Part shown: piece after piece, positions 49,320 to 58,158 of the stretch | How the letters are laid out: each line of letters opens with the position of its first letter | Position numbering within the stretch: position 1 is the first letter of the stretch | Assembly (NCBI GenBank): GCA_000488855.1 | Contig: KI535285.1 | Location: forward strand, 100,476 to 164,475 | Source of the DNA: Eubacterium brachy ATCC 33089 | GTDB taxonomy: Bacteria > Bacillota > Clostridia > Peptostreptococcales > Anaerovoracaceae | DNA: 64,000 nt | Reading direction: 5' to 3' | Position numbers and translations under genes: made by a program | The notes under the pieces: model-generated | The model's database searches: none | What the model saw: only the letters and a program-made list of their open reading frames with translations | What the model was told of the DNA's origin: nothing

Positions 49320-50390
49320 CTATAAATCTCCGTCGATTATCTTTTGCATCCATGTTGAAATATCCGCTATGAAGTCTTCAAATCCGCAAATATCTTGAAG
49401 TTCTTCATGTTCCACATCATAATATGCTATCTTCTTCGTTTTCGGATGCCATACAATTTGAATATGATCGTAATCGCCTGTCGATTTAGATATGCGAAGC
49501 AATTTCTGTCTTCCTATTTTCATAGGCACAGCTGCGATCAGATAAAAGAAATCTATAAATCCGACATCGCTTTCATCAAGGTCAAAATGCAATTCGTCTC
49601 CCTGTAAAAAATCCTTCAACTCCTTGGACAGTTTAAACGGTTTCAACTCATCCAGCTTATTTTGTAAATCATGATATTCCACAGGTTCCAATGATTTGAA
49701 ATACTCAGCCATCTCGTCATCGCTTTTCTCCAATGCGATGCTGTAGGGCCTCATACCGTCCTTTTCCGACAAAGTCACATCTGCACCATGCTCGACGAGA
49801 TATTTACACATAGGTAAATCTACATATCTTGCTGCGACACATAGAGGTGTCGGCTTAAACGGATATACCATGTCGGCACTATTGTAGTTGACATCAACTC
49901 CATTATCGATGAAAAATTCGATAACTCTGTAATTCCTATCAGAAATCGCATTGCGAAACGCATTGCCACCATATTTATCCACAGTATGACCAAGAGAATG
50001 AATAACAGGTAAATTCTCGTAACGCTTTCCGTATATTGCCTGTTCAAAGGCATCCGATCCCACATCGTCCCTTTCATTGACCTTTGCACCGTGCTCTACG
50101 ATGTATTTCATAACGGTTTCATCGCAATACCTGGCAGCTTTTAAAAAACCGGGATTTCCCTTCACATTGAGATTGACATCATGTTCTACAAGCCACTGTA
50201 CAGACTTAAAACAATTCATAATCAAAGCGCAGTCCAAAGGCGACAAACTTTCAGATTCATCTATTTCTACTTCTTGTTCAATATCCCATCCCTGTGACAG
50301 ATGATCATCGAGTGCAGCTGTATTTTCATTGATTATATCTTCTATAACCTGAGGTACTGATTTAAATTCTCCGATATCTTTCAACTTCAT
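49320..50390 (-). CDS. Ankyrin-repeat protein with a possible SUKH-like C-terminal domain
   Basis: 356 residues. Ankyrin repeats cover about residues 50-235, with recognisable units such as SPLDCALIMNCFKSVQWLVE, YIVEHGAKVNERDD, FFIDNGVDVNY and TPLCVAARYVDLPMCKYLVE. The C-terminal 110 residues (from KLSKELKDFLQGDELHF to FEDFIADISTWMQ) resemble SMI1/KNR4 (SUKH) immunity-type domains in layout, by eye only. No signal peptide or membrane segment; presumably cytoplasmic protein-protein binding. GGAG lies nine bases before the ATG. It stands alone next to the TetR-led accessory locus. No partner toxin is visible. Confidence 0.8.
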   Translation of the reverse strand: MKLKDIGEFKSVPQVIEDIINENTAALDDHLSQGWDIEQEVEIDESESLSPLDCALIMNCFKSVQWLVEHDVNLNVKGNPGFLKAARYCDETVMKYIVEHGAKVNERDDVGSDAFEQAIYGKRYENLPVIHSLGHTVDKYGGNAFRNAISDRNYRVIEFFIDNGVDVNYNSADMVYPFKPTPLCVAARYVDLPMCKYLVEHGADVTLSEKDGMRPYSIALEKSDDEMAEYFKSLEPVEYHDLQNKLDELKPFKLSKELKDFLQGDELHFDLDESDVGFIDFFYLIAAVPMKIGRQKLLRISKSTGDYDHIQIVWHPKTKKIAYYDVEHEELQDICGFEDFIADISTWMQKIIDGDL

Positions 50391-50537
50391 AATATTTAAC
50401 TCCTATATATCGTTTCCAAAAGCTATCTTTCTCTTAATTGCGTATTTTCAGCCATGTATTCTGATTTAATCTCTTGAAATACGACTACCGACAGTATATC
50501 ATTTTCAAAACATTTTTTCAAAATGGTGCCGAACATC

Positions 50538-50566
50538 TTGACTTATGTGTGAATACATGCTAATAT
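50538..50566 (+). promoter_or_regulatory. Promoter of the TetR-led locus
   Basis: TTGACT (50538-50543), 17 bases, TAATAT (50561-50566). The start point, near 50573, lies inside the 48-bp palindrome, so a bound repressor would block it. Confidence 0.65.
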
Positions 50567-50601
50567 ACCAGTGGTATATACCACTGGTATATTAGCATGT
50601 A
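50554..50601. promoter_or_regulatory. Perfect 48-bp palindromic operator
   Basis: The whole interval 50554-50601 is a perfect palindrome centred between 50577 and 50578. It contains two 13-bp sub-palindromes back to back, ATACCAGTGGTAT (50565-50577) and ATACCACTGGTAT (50578-50590), as if two repressor dimers bind side by side. It covers the -10 and the start point and ends next to the AGGAGGG ribosome binding site of the TetR gene. Confidence 0.85.
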
Positions 50602-50611
50602 GGAGGGAAAT

Positions 50612-51226
50612 ATGAACATATCGGAAACACAGAGAAAAATTTTGGAAATAGGAAAGCGTGAATTTCTGAAAAAGGGATTTAAGGGAGCATCGTTGAGAAA
50701 TATCGTTGCCGAAGCAGGCTTCACTAAGGGTGCATTTTATGGATATTACCCTGATAAAGCCGCTCTCTTTGAAGCGTTGGTTTCCGAAGCTGCGGACGGG
50801 CTGGTTAGGCAGTTCAAAGTCGCTCAGGATGCCCATTTTGAATTGATTCCCGCTGGTAAAACTTCTGAAAGCAGAGAATTATCCACTGAGTACCTGCGTC
50901 ACTTTGTGAATTATATCTACGATTATTTCGACGAGTTTAAACTCGTTTTATGTTGTTCGGACGGTACAAAATATGCAAATTACGTCCATGATCTGGTGGT
51001 ATTGGAAGTTGAACGCACAGAGAAATACTATGAAATTTTACGTGAAAAAGATAAAATAGTCGGAAATGTAAGTCGTGAACTGCATCATATGATCACCAGT
51101 GCATATTTTACTGCGGCATTTGAAACTATCGTACACGATATGACCAGGGAACAAGCCGTGGAATACGTAGAAGAACTTGCAATTTTCTTCAATTCCGGCT
51201 GGGAAGGGCTTTTAAAGCTCACATAA
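50612..51226 (+). CDS. TetR/AcrR-family transcriptional regulator
   Basis: 204 residues. The N-terminal helix-turn-helix is typical: AKREFLKKGFKG-type helix, then ASLRNIVAEAGFTKGAFYGYYPDKAALFEALV (about residues 25-55). The C-terminal ligand-binding region is mostly helical and not family-specific. The ATG follows AGGAGGG and the large palindrome is directly upstream, so it almost certainly represses its own transcript and the transport genes that follow 56 bases downstream. The inducer is unknown; a transported ligand is the natural candidate. Confidence 0.93.
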   Translation: MNISETQRKILEIGKREFLKKGFKGASLRNIVAEAGFTKGAFYGYYPDKAALFEALVSEAADGLVRQFKVAQDAHFELIPAGKTSESRELSTEYLRHFVNYIYDYFDEFKLVLCCSDGTKYANYVHDLVVLEVERTEKYYEILREKDKIVGNVSRELHHMITSAYFTAAFETIVHDMTREQAVEYVEELAIFFNSGWEGLLKLT

Positions 51227-51282
51227 GCTCAGATAAAAATTGTAACCTCATATGACCAGAACTCAAGAAAGGACGGTATAGT

Positions 51283-51885
51283 ATGCTAGACAAGAAAACA
51301 GATTCATTGCAGACAAAGGATTTTATTACAATAGGAGTTTTTTCGCTGATATATTTCGCAGTATCCTTTACAATTGGAGGATTAGCTCAGATGACTCCTA
51401 TTACATTTCCGTTTATGCCTATGATAGTAGCATTGTTTACGGGAAGCATTTTTATGCTGTATGCAACAAAAATTCCAAAACGCGGTTCAATTTTCATTTT
51501 GGGTATTTTAGCAGGACTTTTATTGTTCATTACAGGAATGTTTTGGATGATGTCGGTGTTTTTTATCGTATTGGGATTCATTGCCGATCGCATTGCGACT
51601 TCGACAAATTTTCAGTCTTTTAGAAAAAATCTCACCGCTTACTGTTTTTTTGCACTCGCACCTATGGGCGCATATATCCCCATGGCGATAATGCCGACTC
51701 AATTTGATGAATTTATGAAGAAAAAGGGAAATGTTTCATCTTTTTCCGGAGTCATTCACTCCATCGGGGCCAACTGGTGGGCGATTCCTACGATGATTTT
51801 GGGAACTGTAATATGCGCAGTTATCGGTGGCATGATCGGAAAAAAATTATTAAAAAAACATTTTCACAAGGCAGGTATAGTGTAG
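51283..51885 (+). CDS. ECF transporter S component, Trep_Strep/MptS type (copy 1)
   Basis: 200 residues, about six hydrophobic segments. The C-terminus GKKLLKKHFHKAGIV and the overall pattern fit the Trep_Strep membrane protein family (MptS-like S components), which bind the substrate in ECF importers. The next gene, an EcfT, starts at the base after its stop codon. Ligand unknown. It is homologous to the S component at 58159, both ending in a KHF-KK/KA-G signature. AAAGGA precedes the ATG. Family assignment is from recall, not from a search. Confidence 0.8.
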   Translation: MLDKKTDSLQTKDFITIGVFSLIYFAVSFTIGGLAQMTPITFPFMPMIVALFTGSIFMLYATKIPKRGSIFILGILAGLLLFITGMFWMMSVFFIVLGFIADRIATSTNFQSFRKNLTAYCFFALAPMGAYIPMAIMPTQFDEFMKKKGNVSSFSGVIHSIGANWWAIPTMILGTVICAVIGGMIGKKLLKKHFHKAGIV

Positions 51886-52590
51886 ATGTTTTTAGATCCT
51901 CGAACGAAGTTATCAATTCTTGCCGTCACCGGCATATCGGTCTTTCTCAACGATAGCGTTTTAATAGAGCTTTTATTTACGATGATTCCGTTTTTGCTGC
52001 TGATGCGAGCACATAGATTTCGTTTAGCGTTGAAAAGCGTCATGATATTCGTGCTCTTACTGGCAGTACAGATGCTCATCGTTCCACGAATTCCTGTAAC
52101 AGCTGGAGGTATAGTCTACATGTTCGTCATGTACATACGAAAACTGCTTCCCTGTTTCATGCTCGGATCGTTTCTTATACGTACGACAAAGGTCAGTGTA
52201 TTTTTAGCAGCGATCAGTCGATTACATCTGCCGAAAGGCTTTACAATCGCCCTGACAATTACTTTGCGCTATTTTCCTACTATGACGGAAGAATGGAGAC
52301 TTATCAAGGATGCTATGTCGTTGCGAGGCATATCGACCTCATTTATAGGCATGCTTTCACATCCTATTAAATCTATGGAATATGTTTACGTACCTATGCT
52401 CGTGTCTGCATCGAAAATATCCGATGAAATAACACAAGCTGCCGTCACTCGCGGCATCGATCGCGTTGGAAAGCGAAGTTGCCTCGAGACTGTACGATTT
52501 TCTCTATGGGATACAATGCTTTGTCTAGTATATTTATGCGTGGTTTGTCTGATCATTTTCAACCGTATGAAAGGAGGGATTTTGATTTGA
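51886..52590 (+). CDS. ECF transporter T component (EcfT/CbiQ type, copy 1)
   Basis: 234 residues. Membrane scaffold that couples the ATPases to the S component. It opens with DPRTKLSILAV, as CbiQ-type proteins do, and carries two coupling-helix motifs, SLRGIS (near 142) and VTRGID (near 185), the X-R-G motifs that contact the ATPases. About five membrane helices. Start is the codon directly after the S-component stop; the end overlaps the TTG start of the ATPase gene. Confidence 0.88.
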   Translation: MFLDPRTKLSILAVTGISVFLNDSVLIELLFTMIPFLLLMRAHRFRLALKSVMIFVLLLAVQMLIVPRIPVTAGGIVYMFVMYIRKLLPCFMLGSFLIRTTKVSVFLAAISRLHLPKGFTIALTITLRYFPTMTEEWRLIKDAMSLRGISTSFIGMLSHPIKSMEYVYVPMLVSASKISDEITQAAVTRGIDRVGKRSCLETVRFSLWDTMLCLVYLCVVCLIIFNRMKGGILI

Positions 52591-54053
52591 TTGCTTTTGA
52601 TGATGTCTCATTTTCATATAACGAGTCTGCAGAAAAAAGTCTGAACAACGTGTCCCTTCATATCCCCAGAGGACAGTGCGTCCTGTTGTGCGGCTTGTCC
52701 GGATGTGGCAAGACGACTCTTGCACGCATGATAAACGGATTGATTCCATGCTTTTTTGACGGACAGCTCGATGGAAAAGTTACAGTTCACGGATTTGATC
52801 CCACAGAGAGAAGCATTTCAGCTATTTCAGATGTTGTCGGCACGGTTTTCCAAAACCCTCGAACACAATTTTTCAATACGGATACGGATAGTGAAATCGT
52901 TTTCGGGCTGGAAAACCGCGGACTTCCATCACAAGAACTGCGAAATCGCCTTGAAGAGGTTTCCGACCAACTACAGATACAAAATCTGAGAAATCGCAGT
53001 ATTTTTAATCTCTCAGGCGGAGAAAAGCAAAAGATTGCATTCGCTTCCGTATACGCTTCAAACCCTGAAATTTTTATATTAGATGAACCTTCTTCCAATT
53101 TGGATTATAGCTCTATAAAGGAACTGAGGTCTCTCATAGGAAAAATTAAGGACCAAGGTAAAACTATCGTCATTGCCGAACACAGAATATGGTACTTGAT
53201 GGAGATAGTCGATCGGGTGATTCTCATGGAAAAAGGAAGGATAATGGCAGATATGGATATCGACAAGTTTCGCAACCTTCCAAAAGAACAGATTGAAAGG
53301 ATCGGGCTTCGCTGCAGAAACCTCTCCGAAGTCAACACATCTGTCATCGACATAAATTGTGACAACCGTCTCTTGGAAGTAGATAACCTGACTGTCAAAT
53401 TCGAAAATAATTCGCTCTTAAATGGGGTTTCATTCAGTGCAAACGGTGGAGATATAATTGCCATTGCAGGTGAAAACGGAGCGGGAAAAACGACTCTGGC
53501 ACGTGCCATATGCGGACTTTTAAGACAAGATTCGGGAAATATATTCATAAACGGTAGAAAATTAAATACAAAATCACGCACAGAAAAATCTTACATGGTG
53601 ATGCAGGATGTCGGACATCAACTTTTTACGGATAGTGTAGAGGCAGAATGCAAACTTGGAACTAAAACGGAAAGTAAAACTTGCATCGATGAAACTCTAT
53701 CGATGTTATCCCTTTCCGAACTGAAGGACAGACATCCGTTGTCACTTTCAGGTGGACAAAAACAAAGACTTGCGGTTGCAATCAGCTTGCTCTGCGATAA
53801 GGAAATTCTCATTTTCGATGAACCGACCAGCGGACTTGACTTGAAAAGCATGCGGGAAGTTGGCGTTTTAATAGAGCGACTTTCTGAACGAGGCAAGATT
53901 CTGCTCGTTATCACACATGATATTGAATTTATAAAAACAATATGTTCCAGGGTTTTGCTTCTGTCAGATGGTAAAATTACTGCCGATTTAAAAGGTAAAG
54001 AAAAGGAAAATATCGAGAATTACATCTCAGTAGGAGGATATCGGAATGAATAA
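52587..54053 (+). CDS. ECF transporter ATPase, two ATPase domains fused (copy 1)
   Basis: About 488 residues with two complete ABC ATPase domains. Domain 1: Walker A GLSGCGKTT, Q-loop FQNP, signature LSGGEKQK, Walker B FILDEPSSNLD, H-loop AEHR. Domain 2: Walker A GENGAGKTT, signature LSGGQKQR, Walker B LIFDEPTSGLD, H-loop THD. The first in-frame ATG (52479) lies over 100 bases inside ecfT; the TTG at 52587, eight bases after AAGGAGGG and overlapping the ecfT stop as TTGA, is the likely start. One gene supplies both EcfA subunits. Confidence 0.9.
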   Translation: MIAFDDVSFSYNESAEKSLNNVSLHIPRGQCVLLCGLSGCGKTTLARMINGLIPCFFDGQLDGKVTVHGFDPTERSISAISDVVGTVFQNPRTQFFNTDTDSEIVFGLENRGLPSQELRNRLEEVSDQLQIQNLRNRSIFNLSGGEKQKIAFASVYASNPEIFILDEPSSNLDYSSIKELRSLIGKIKDQGKTIVIAEHRIWYLMEIVDRVILMEKGRIMADMDIDKFRNLPKEQIERIGLRCRNLSEVNTSVIDINCDNRLLEVDNLTVKFENNSLLNGVSFSANGGDIIAIAGENGAGKTTLARAICGLLRQDSGNIFINGRKLNTKSRTEKSYMVMQDVGHQLFTDSVEAECKLGTKTESKTCIDETLSMLSLSELKDRHPLSLSGGQKQRLAVAISLLCDKEILIFDEPTSGLDLKSMREVGVLIERLSERGKILLVITHDIEFIKTICSRVLLLSDGKITADLKGKEKENIENYISVGGYRNE

Positions 54054-55791
54054 TAAAAAAACATTACATCGCTTATTTGAGTTTGCCGAGTCTTGCAGGG
54101 GACTGCTGGTCAGTTCAGTTGTTTTCGCCGTTATCGGTGCAGGTTGCGGGATAATTCCGTATATTGCCGTTTCACGCATTATCATTCAAATATGTGCCGG
54201 TGATTACAGTTTAAAATCAATCATACCTATGGCGATTATCGCTCTTTTAGGCTATCTTCTGCAACTGTGTCTTTCAACTGTTTCAACTATACGGTCTCAC
54301 AGGGCAGCCTTTAGCATATTGAAAAATATTCGTACTGCACTTACAAAGAAACTTTCAAGAGTACCTATGGGATTTGTTTTAGACACACCTTCCGGAAAAT
54401 TCAAAACAATGATCGTTGACACAGTTGAAAAATTGGAATTACCCCTCGCTCATATGATACCGGAATTGACAGCCAATATCATGATTCCCCTCCTGATGAT
54501 GATTTATTTTCTCATCCTTGATTGGAGGCTGGCACTTATCGCCGCTGCCACTTTTCCAATAGGGATGCTGTGCTACATCGGTATGATGAAGGATTATGAG
54601 AAGCGCTATGCCAGAGTTCTCACCGCTGCAAAAGCTATGGACGCCTCTACTGTTGAATATATAGGCGGAATAGAAGTTGTCAAAGCTTTTAACCAAAGCA
54701 GTGTCTCCTATCGAAAATACGCAGACGCGGTGATGGAGAATGAAAATTCAAAATCGGAATGGTTCAAGAAGACAAATCCATACTATGCAGCAGGGATTGC
54801 CATAGCACCTTCCAGTTTAATCGGAGTTCTCCCTATAGGAAGTTTATTCTATATGAACGCAAGCATAAGTGCGGGCAGCTTTATATCCTGCATTATTCTG
54901 TCTATGGGGCTTATTTTCCCTCTTATTCAGGCTTTACGATATACGGACAGCCTCGCTATGGTAAATGCCACAGTCCAAGAAATCGGAAATCTTTTAGACA
55001 CTGAAGAAATGAAGCGTCCTGAAAAGCCGGTGCAGCTTGACGGAGAGCAGATAGAATTTATCGACGTTTCCTTTTCCTATGATGACACAGAGGTTCTGCA
55101 CAACGTTTCGTTTACGGCTGATGCAAACGAAATGACCGCACTTGTAGGACCGTCCGGCTCAGGGAAATCCACTGTTGCCCGATTGATTGCATCGTTTTGG
55201 GATGTAGAAAGCGGCATTGTAAAAATAGGAGGCGTTGATGTTCGCAACATACCTCTTTCACAAGTTATGGAACATATTGCCTATGTTTCTCAGGATAATT
55301 ATCTGTTTCATATGTCGATAATGGAAAATATACGTATCGGAAAACCTGATGCTACGGATATAGAAGTAGAAAATGCGGCAAAACAAGCGGCTTGCCACGA
55401 TTTCATCACGTCTCTTCCCGATGGTTACAACACAATCGTCGGAGATAGCGGAAGCAATCTTTCCGGTGGAGAAAAGCAACGCATTGCCATTGCAAGGGCA
55501 ATATTGAAGAACAGCCCTATCGTCATTTTAGATGAGGCTACGGCATTTACAGATCCGGAAAACGAAGCGGTCATTCAGCGCTCCATAAGCAGATTGGTAT
55601 CGGGAAAAACGCTTATCGTAATCGCACATCGCCTCTCTACCATCGCGTCAGCCGACAAGATTGTAGTTATGAATGAAGGAAACATAGAGGCCATGGGAAG
55701 ACATGGGGAGCTTATTGAAAATTGTCCTCTATACAGCGACCTTTGGAATGCACACATCAGCACTCTCGACACTAAGGAGGTGACATCATGA
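54046..55791 (+). CDS. ABC exporter-type transporter subunit A of the TetR-led locus
   Basis: 581 residues: six-helix membrane domain (about 20-310) and ATPase domain with Walker A GPSGSGKST, Q-loop SQDNYLF, signature LSGGEKQR, Walker B IVILDEAT, FTDPENE, and H-loop IAHRLS. Starts 8 bases inside the EcfA gene with AGGAGG upstream. Together with the next gene it forms a YbtPQ-like pair. Such pairs may export drugs or peptides, or (YbtPQ, IrtAB) import metal-siderophore complexes; the surrounding ECF importers make import plausible but unproven. Confidence 0.92.
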   Translation: MNNKKTLHRLFEFAESCRGLLVSSVVFAVIGAGCGIIPYIAVSRIIIQICAGDYSLKSIIPMAIIALLGYLLQLCLSTVSTIRSHRAAFSILKNIRTALTKKLSRVPMGFVLDTPSGKFKTMIVDTVEKLELPLAHMIPELTANIMIPLLMMIYFLILDWRLALIAAATFPIGMLCYIGMMKDYEKRYARVLTAAKAMDASTVEYIGGIEVVKAFNQSSVSYRKYADAVMENENSKSEWFKKTNPYYAAGIAIAPSSLIGVLPIGSLFYMNASISAGSFISCIILSMGLIFPLIQALRYTDSLAMVNATVQEIGNLLDTEEMKRPEKPVQLDGEQIEFIDVSFSYDDTEVLHNVSFTADANEMTALVGPSGSGKSTVARLIASFWDVESGIVKIGGVDVRNIPLSQVMEHIAYVSQDNYLFHMSIMENIRIGKPDATDIEVENAAKQAACHDFITSLPDGYNTIVGDSGSNLSGGEKQRIAIARAILKNSPIVILDEATAFTDPENEAVIQRSISRLVSGKTLIVIAHRLSTIASADKIVVMNEGNIEAMGRHGELIENCPLYSDLWNAHISTLDTKEVTS

Positions 55792-57542
55792 TTCAACTGT
55801 TCAGACGCCTTTTGGATTTTTCCAGACCGGAAAGAAACAAATTGATTTTATCGTTTATCTTTCATATGTGTAACTCCATATTTGAGATGCTTCCCATTAT
55901 AGCCGTGCTTACTGTTCTGGACGGAATATTATATTCTCTCTCAAATGGTGCAATGCCGGTTAAAACGATATGGATTTCCTTTGCGATTATGCTTTTAAGC
56001 GTTTTAGGTCGCATTCTCTTTACAAATCTTTCCTCAGTAAAAAGAACTCTGGGAAGTTTCTCCATGTGTTCCAGGTGGCGTATGGATCTCGGAGAAAAAC
56101 TGAAACGAGTTCCTATGGGATATTTCAATGAGCATCGACTCGGTGACATTACAGCGGCAGTTACTACTACTCTGGGCGACTTGGAAAACAGTGCGGTCAC
56201 TGTTATGGAAGCCGTAGCCGGAGGATTCATTCATGCTGTAGTGATAGGCATATGGCTTTTGTTTTACGAATGGAAAGTCGGTATTCTAATGTTTGTTGGA
56301 CTTATCATTTCTCTTTTGATATATGCAAAAACGCAAAAAGCCGGCGTGAAGCATTCTCCGCGCAGACAAGCTGCACAGGTCGGACTTGTGACAGGTGTTT
56401 TAGAGTACATCCAGGGCATGTCTGTAGTCAAGGCGTTTGGGCTTGCAAACCGTTCGGATAAGTCCATAGACGCCGCAATCAATGAAAGTGCAGAAGCGAA
56501 TATCTCATTGGAAAAAGTTTTTTCCATTCTAGCAGCATTCTTCCAGATGGTATTCAAATTTGCCAGATTTGCAATTCTCATCGTTTCTCCATACTTGCTT
56601 ATGAACGGAGAAACAACTCCTGAGAAATGCCTGCTCCTCATCGTCGCAAGCTTTATGATTTATACGACAGTGGAGCTTGCAGGTAGCACAGCTGCTGTTG
56701 CGAGAGTTGTAGATGCTTCTTTAGACAGATTGGATTCTATATCAAAAATGCCCCTTCTGGACGAATACGGAACGGATTTTGCTCCGAAAACTTATGACAT
56801 CACCGTTTCAAACGTCTCATTTGCATATGATGAAAATGAAGTCATACGCAACGTGAGTTTCTCGGTTCCACAGGGGACAAGCTGTGCTGTTGTAGGGCCG
56901 TCGGGCTCAGGTAAGACGACTCTTTGCAGTTTAATTGCACGCTTTTGGGATGTAAATGAAGGAGAAATTTTCTTAGGCGGCATCAATGTGAAAGACTATA
57001 CCTGCGACAGCCTTCTTAAAAATTTTTCCATCGTGTTTCAAAAAGTATATCTTTTTGAGGACACGATTGAAAATAATATTCTTTTCGGAAAGCCGCAAGC
57101 TACGAGAGAAGAAATGATTTTAGCTGCAAAGAAAGCATGTTGTCATGATTTTATATCCGCACTCCCCGATGGATATGACACAAAGGTTGGAGAAGGAGGT
57201 GCAAATCTTTCTGGTGGAGAGAAACAGCGAATATCTATTGCACGTGCCATTTTAAAAGATGCACCCGTCATCATTTTAGATGAGGCTACGGCAAGTGTCG
57301 ATCCTGAAAATGAACAGGAATTGCAACAAGCTATTTCAGAACTTACAAAAAATAAAACACTTCTAATGATTGCTCATCGGCTGAATACGGTGAGAGAAGC
57401 TGATCAGATTCTCGTCCTCGATGACGGTCAGATCGTGCAAAAAGGGAAACATCTTGAGCTTATACATCAAGAAGGTCTCTATAGACGCTTTGTGGAAATC
57501 CGAGAAAATGCAATCGGCTGGGAGTTAGGAGGTCGGACGTGA
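55788..57542 (+). CDS. ABC exporter-type transporter subunit B of the TetR-led locus
   Basis: 584 residues. Six-helix membrane domain, then Walker A GPSGSGKTT, Q-loop FQKVYLF, signature LSGGEKQR, Walker B VIILDEAT, SVDPENE and H-loop IAHRLN. It overlaps the preceding gene by four bases (ATGA) and the following gene by four bases (GTGA), so all three are translationally coupled. Subunit B type by comparison with the second gene at 1031. Confidence 0.92.
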   Translation: MIQLFRRLLDFSRPERNKLILSFIFHMCNSIFEMLPIIAVLTVLDGILYSLSNGAMPVKTIWISFAIMLLSVLGRILFTNLSSVKRTLGSFSMCSRWRMDLGEKLKRVPMGYFNEHRLGDITAAVTTTLGDLENSAVTVMEAVAGGFIHAVVIGIWLLFYEWKVGILMFVGLIISLLIYAKTQKAGVKHSPRRQAAQVGLVTGVLEYIQGMSVVKAFGLANRSDKSIDAAINESAEANISLEKVFSILAAFFQMVFKFARFAILIVSPYLLMNGETTPEKCLLLIVASFMIYTTVELAGSTAAVARVVDASLDRLDSISKMPLLDEYGTDFAPKTYDITVSNVSFAYDENEVIRNVSFSVPQGTSCAVVGPSGSGKTTLCSLIARFWDVNEGEIFLGGINVKDYTCDSLLKNFSIVFQKVYLFEDTIENNILFGKPQATREEMILAAKKACCHDFISALPDGYDTKVGEGGANLSGGEKQRISIARAILKDAPVIILDEATASVDPENEQELQQAISELTKNKTLLMIAHRLNTVREADQILVLDDGQIVQKGKHLELIHQEGLYRRFVEIRENAIGWELGGRT

Positions 57543-58132
57543 CATACAGAAACTTTTATTCAAAAAAACTGGATGTACATATTCTAAAGGATCTAGATTC
57601 AAAGCATAAAAGAAACATGAAACTTCTCATCGAAAAAATCGATCAGGGCTCATGGACAAAAAAGCAGAAAAAGCGGCAAAAAAACAGTATTTTATCCAAT
57701 GTAGCACTGTACAAAACACTTGTAGAATCTGGTATTCCAAAAGAACAATCCTATGAACTGGTCAAAGAGTATTCATTTCACGTTGCCGGGAAGTTTCACG
57801 GTATTTTAAAAGCCCTCTTTTACATTCCCGGGTTTTTCAGACTATTTCGCTTTTTTATGCGAAAGGGAATGACAGGAACGGAAATCTGGATAAGCGATAT
57901 TCTGACAGATAACTCAAGAGAATACTCAATGGATGTTCTAAAGTGCCTTTGGTTTGATACTTGTAGTCATTTCGGATGTCCGGAGCTATGTGAAATATTC
58001 TGTTTGTGCGATCATATTGTCTTCGGCAACATCGGGAAATTGCAGTTTGATAGGAGCCAGACCTTAGGCATGGGCGGCGACAAATGTGACTTCTGTTTTC
58101 GTTCTAAAAAACTACATGGAGTCGCAGATTGA
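57539..58132 (+). CDS. ATC-hydrolase-family protein (L-2-amino-thiazoline-4-carboxylate hydrolase-like)
   Basis: 197 residues, soluble apart from one weakly hydrophobic stretch (near 85-110). The C-terminal half resembles the ATC_hydrolase family: CPELCEIFCLCDHIVFGN, then FDRSQTLGMGG and CDFCFR at the end, with several conserved Cys and Asp residues. The founding enzyme opens the thiazoline ring of 2-aminothiazoline-4-carboxylate. The start is GTG overlapping the upstream stop (GTGA) with AGGAGG before it. It sits between an ABC pair and a second ECF set, so its substrate is probably the transported compound or a part of it. The assignment is by eye. Confidence 0.7.
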   Translation: MTYRNFYSKKLDVHILKDLDSKHKRNMKLLIEKIDQGSWTKKQKKRQKNSILSNVALYKTLVESGIPKEQSYELVKEYSFHVAGKFHGILKALFYIPGFFRLFRFFMRKGMTGTEIWISDILTDNSREYSMDVLKCLWFDTCSHFGCPELCEIFCLCDHIVFGNIGKLQFDRSQTLGMGGDKCDFCFRSKKLHGVAD

Positions 58133-58158
58133 ACTATAACTGAGATAAGGAGGTCACA

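Noticed and set aside
52479..52586. ATG at 52479 as start of the first EcfA gene
   Set aside because: It would overlap ecfT by over 100 bases and add 36 residues unrelated to ATPases; the TTG at 52587 follows AAGGAGGG.
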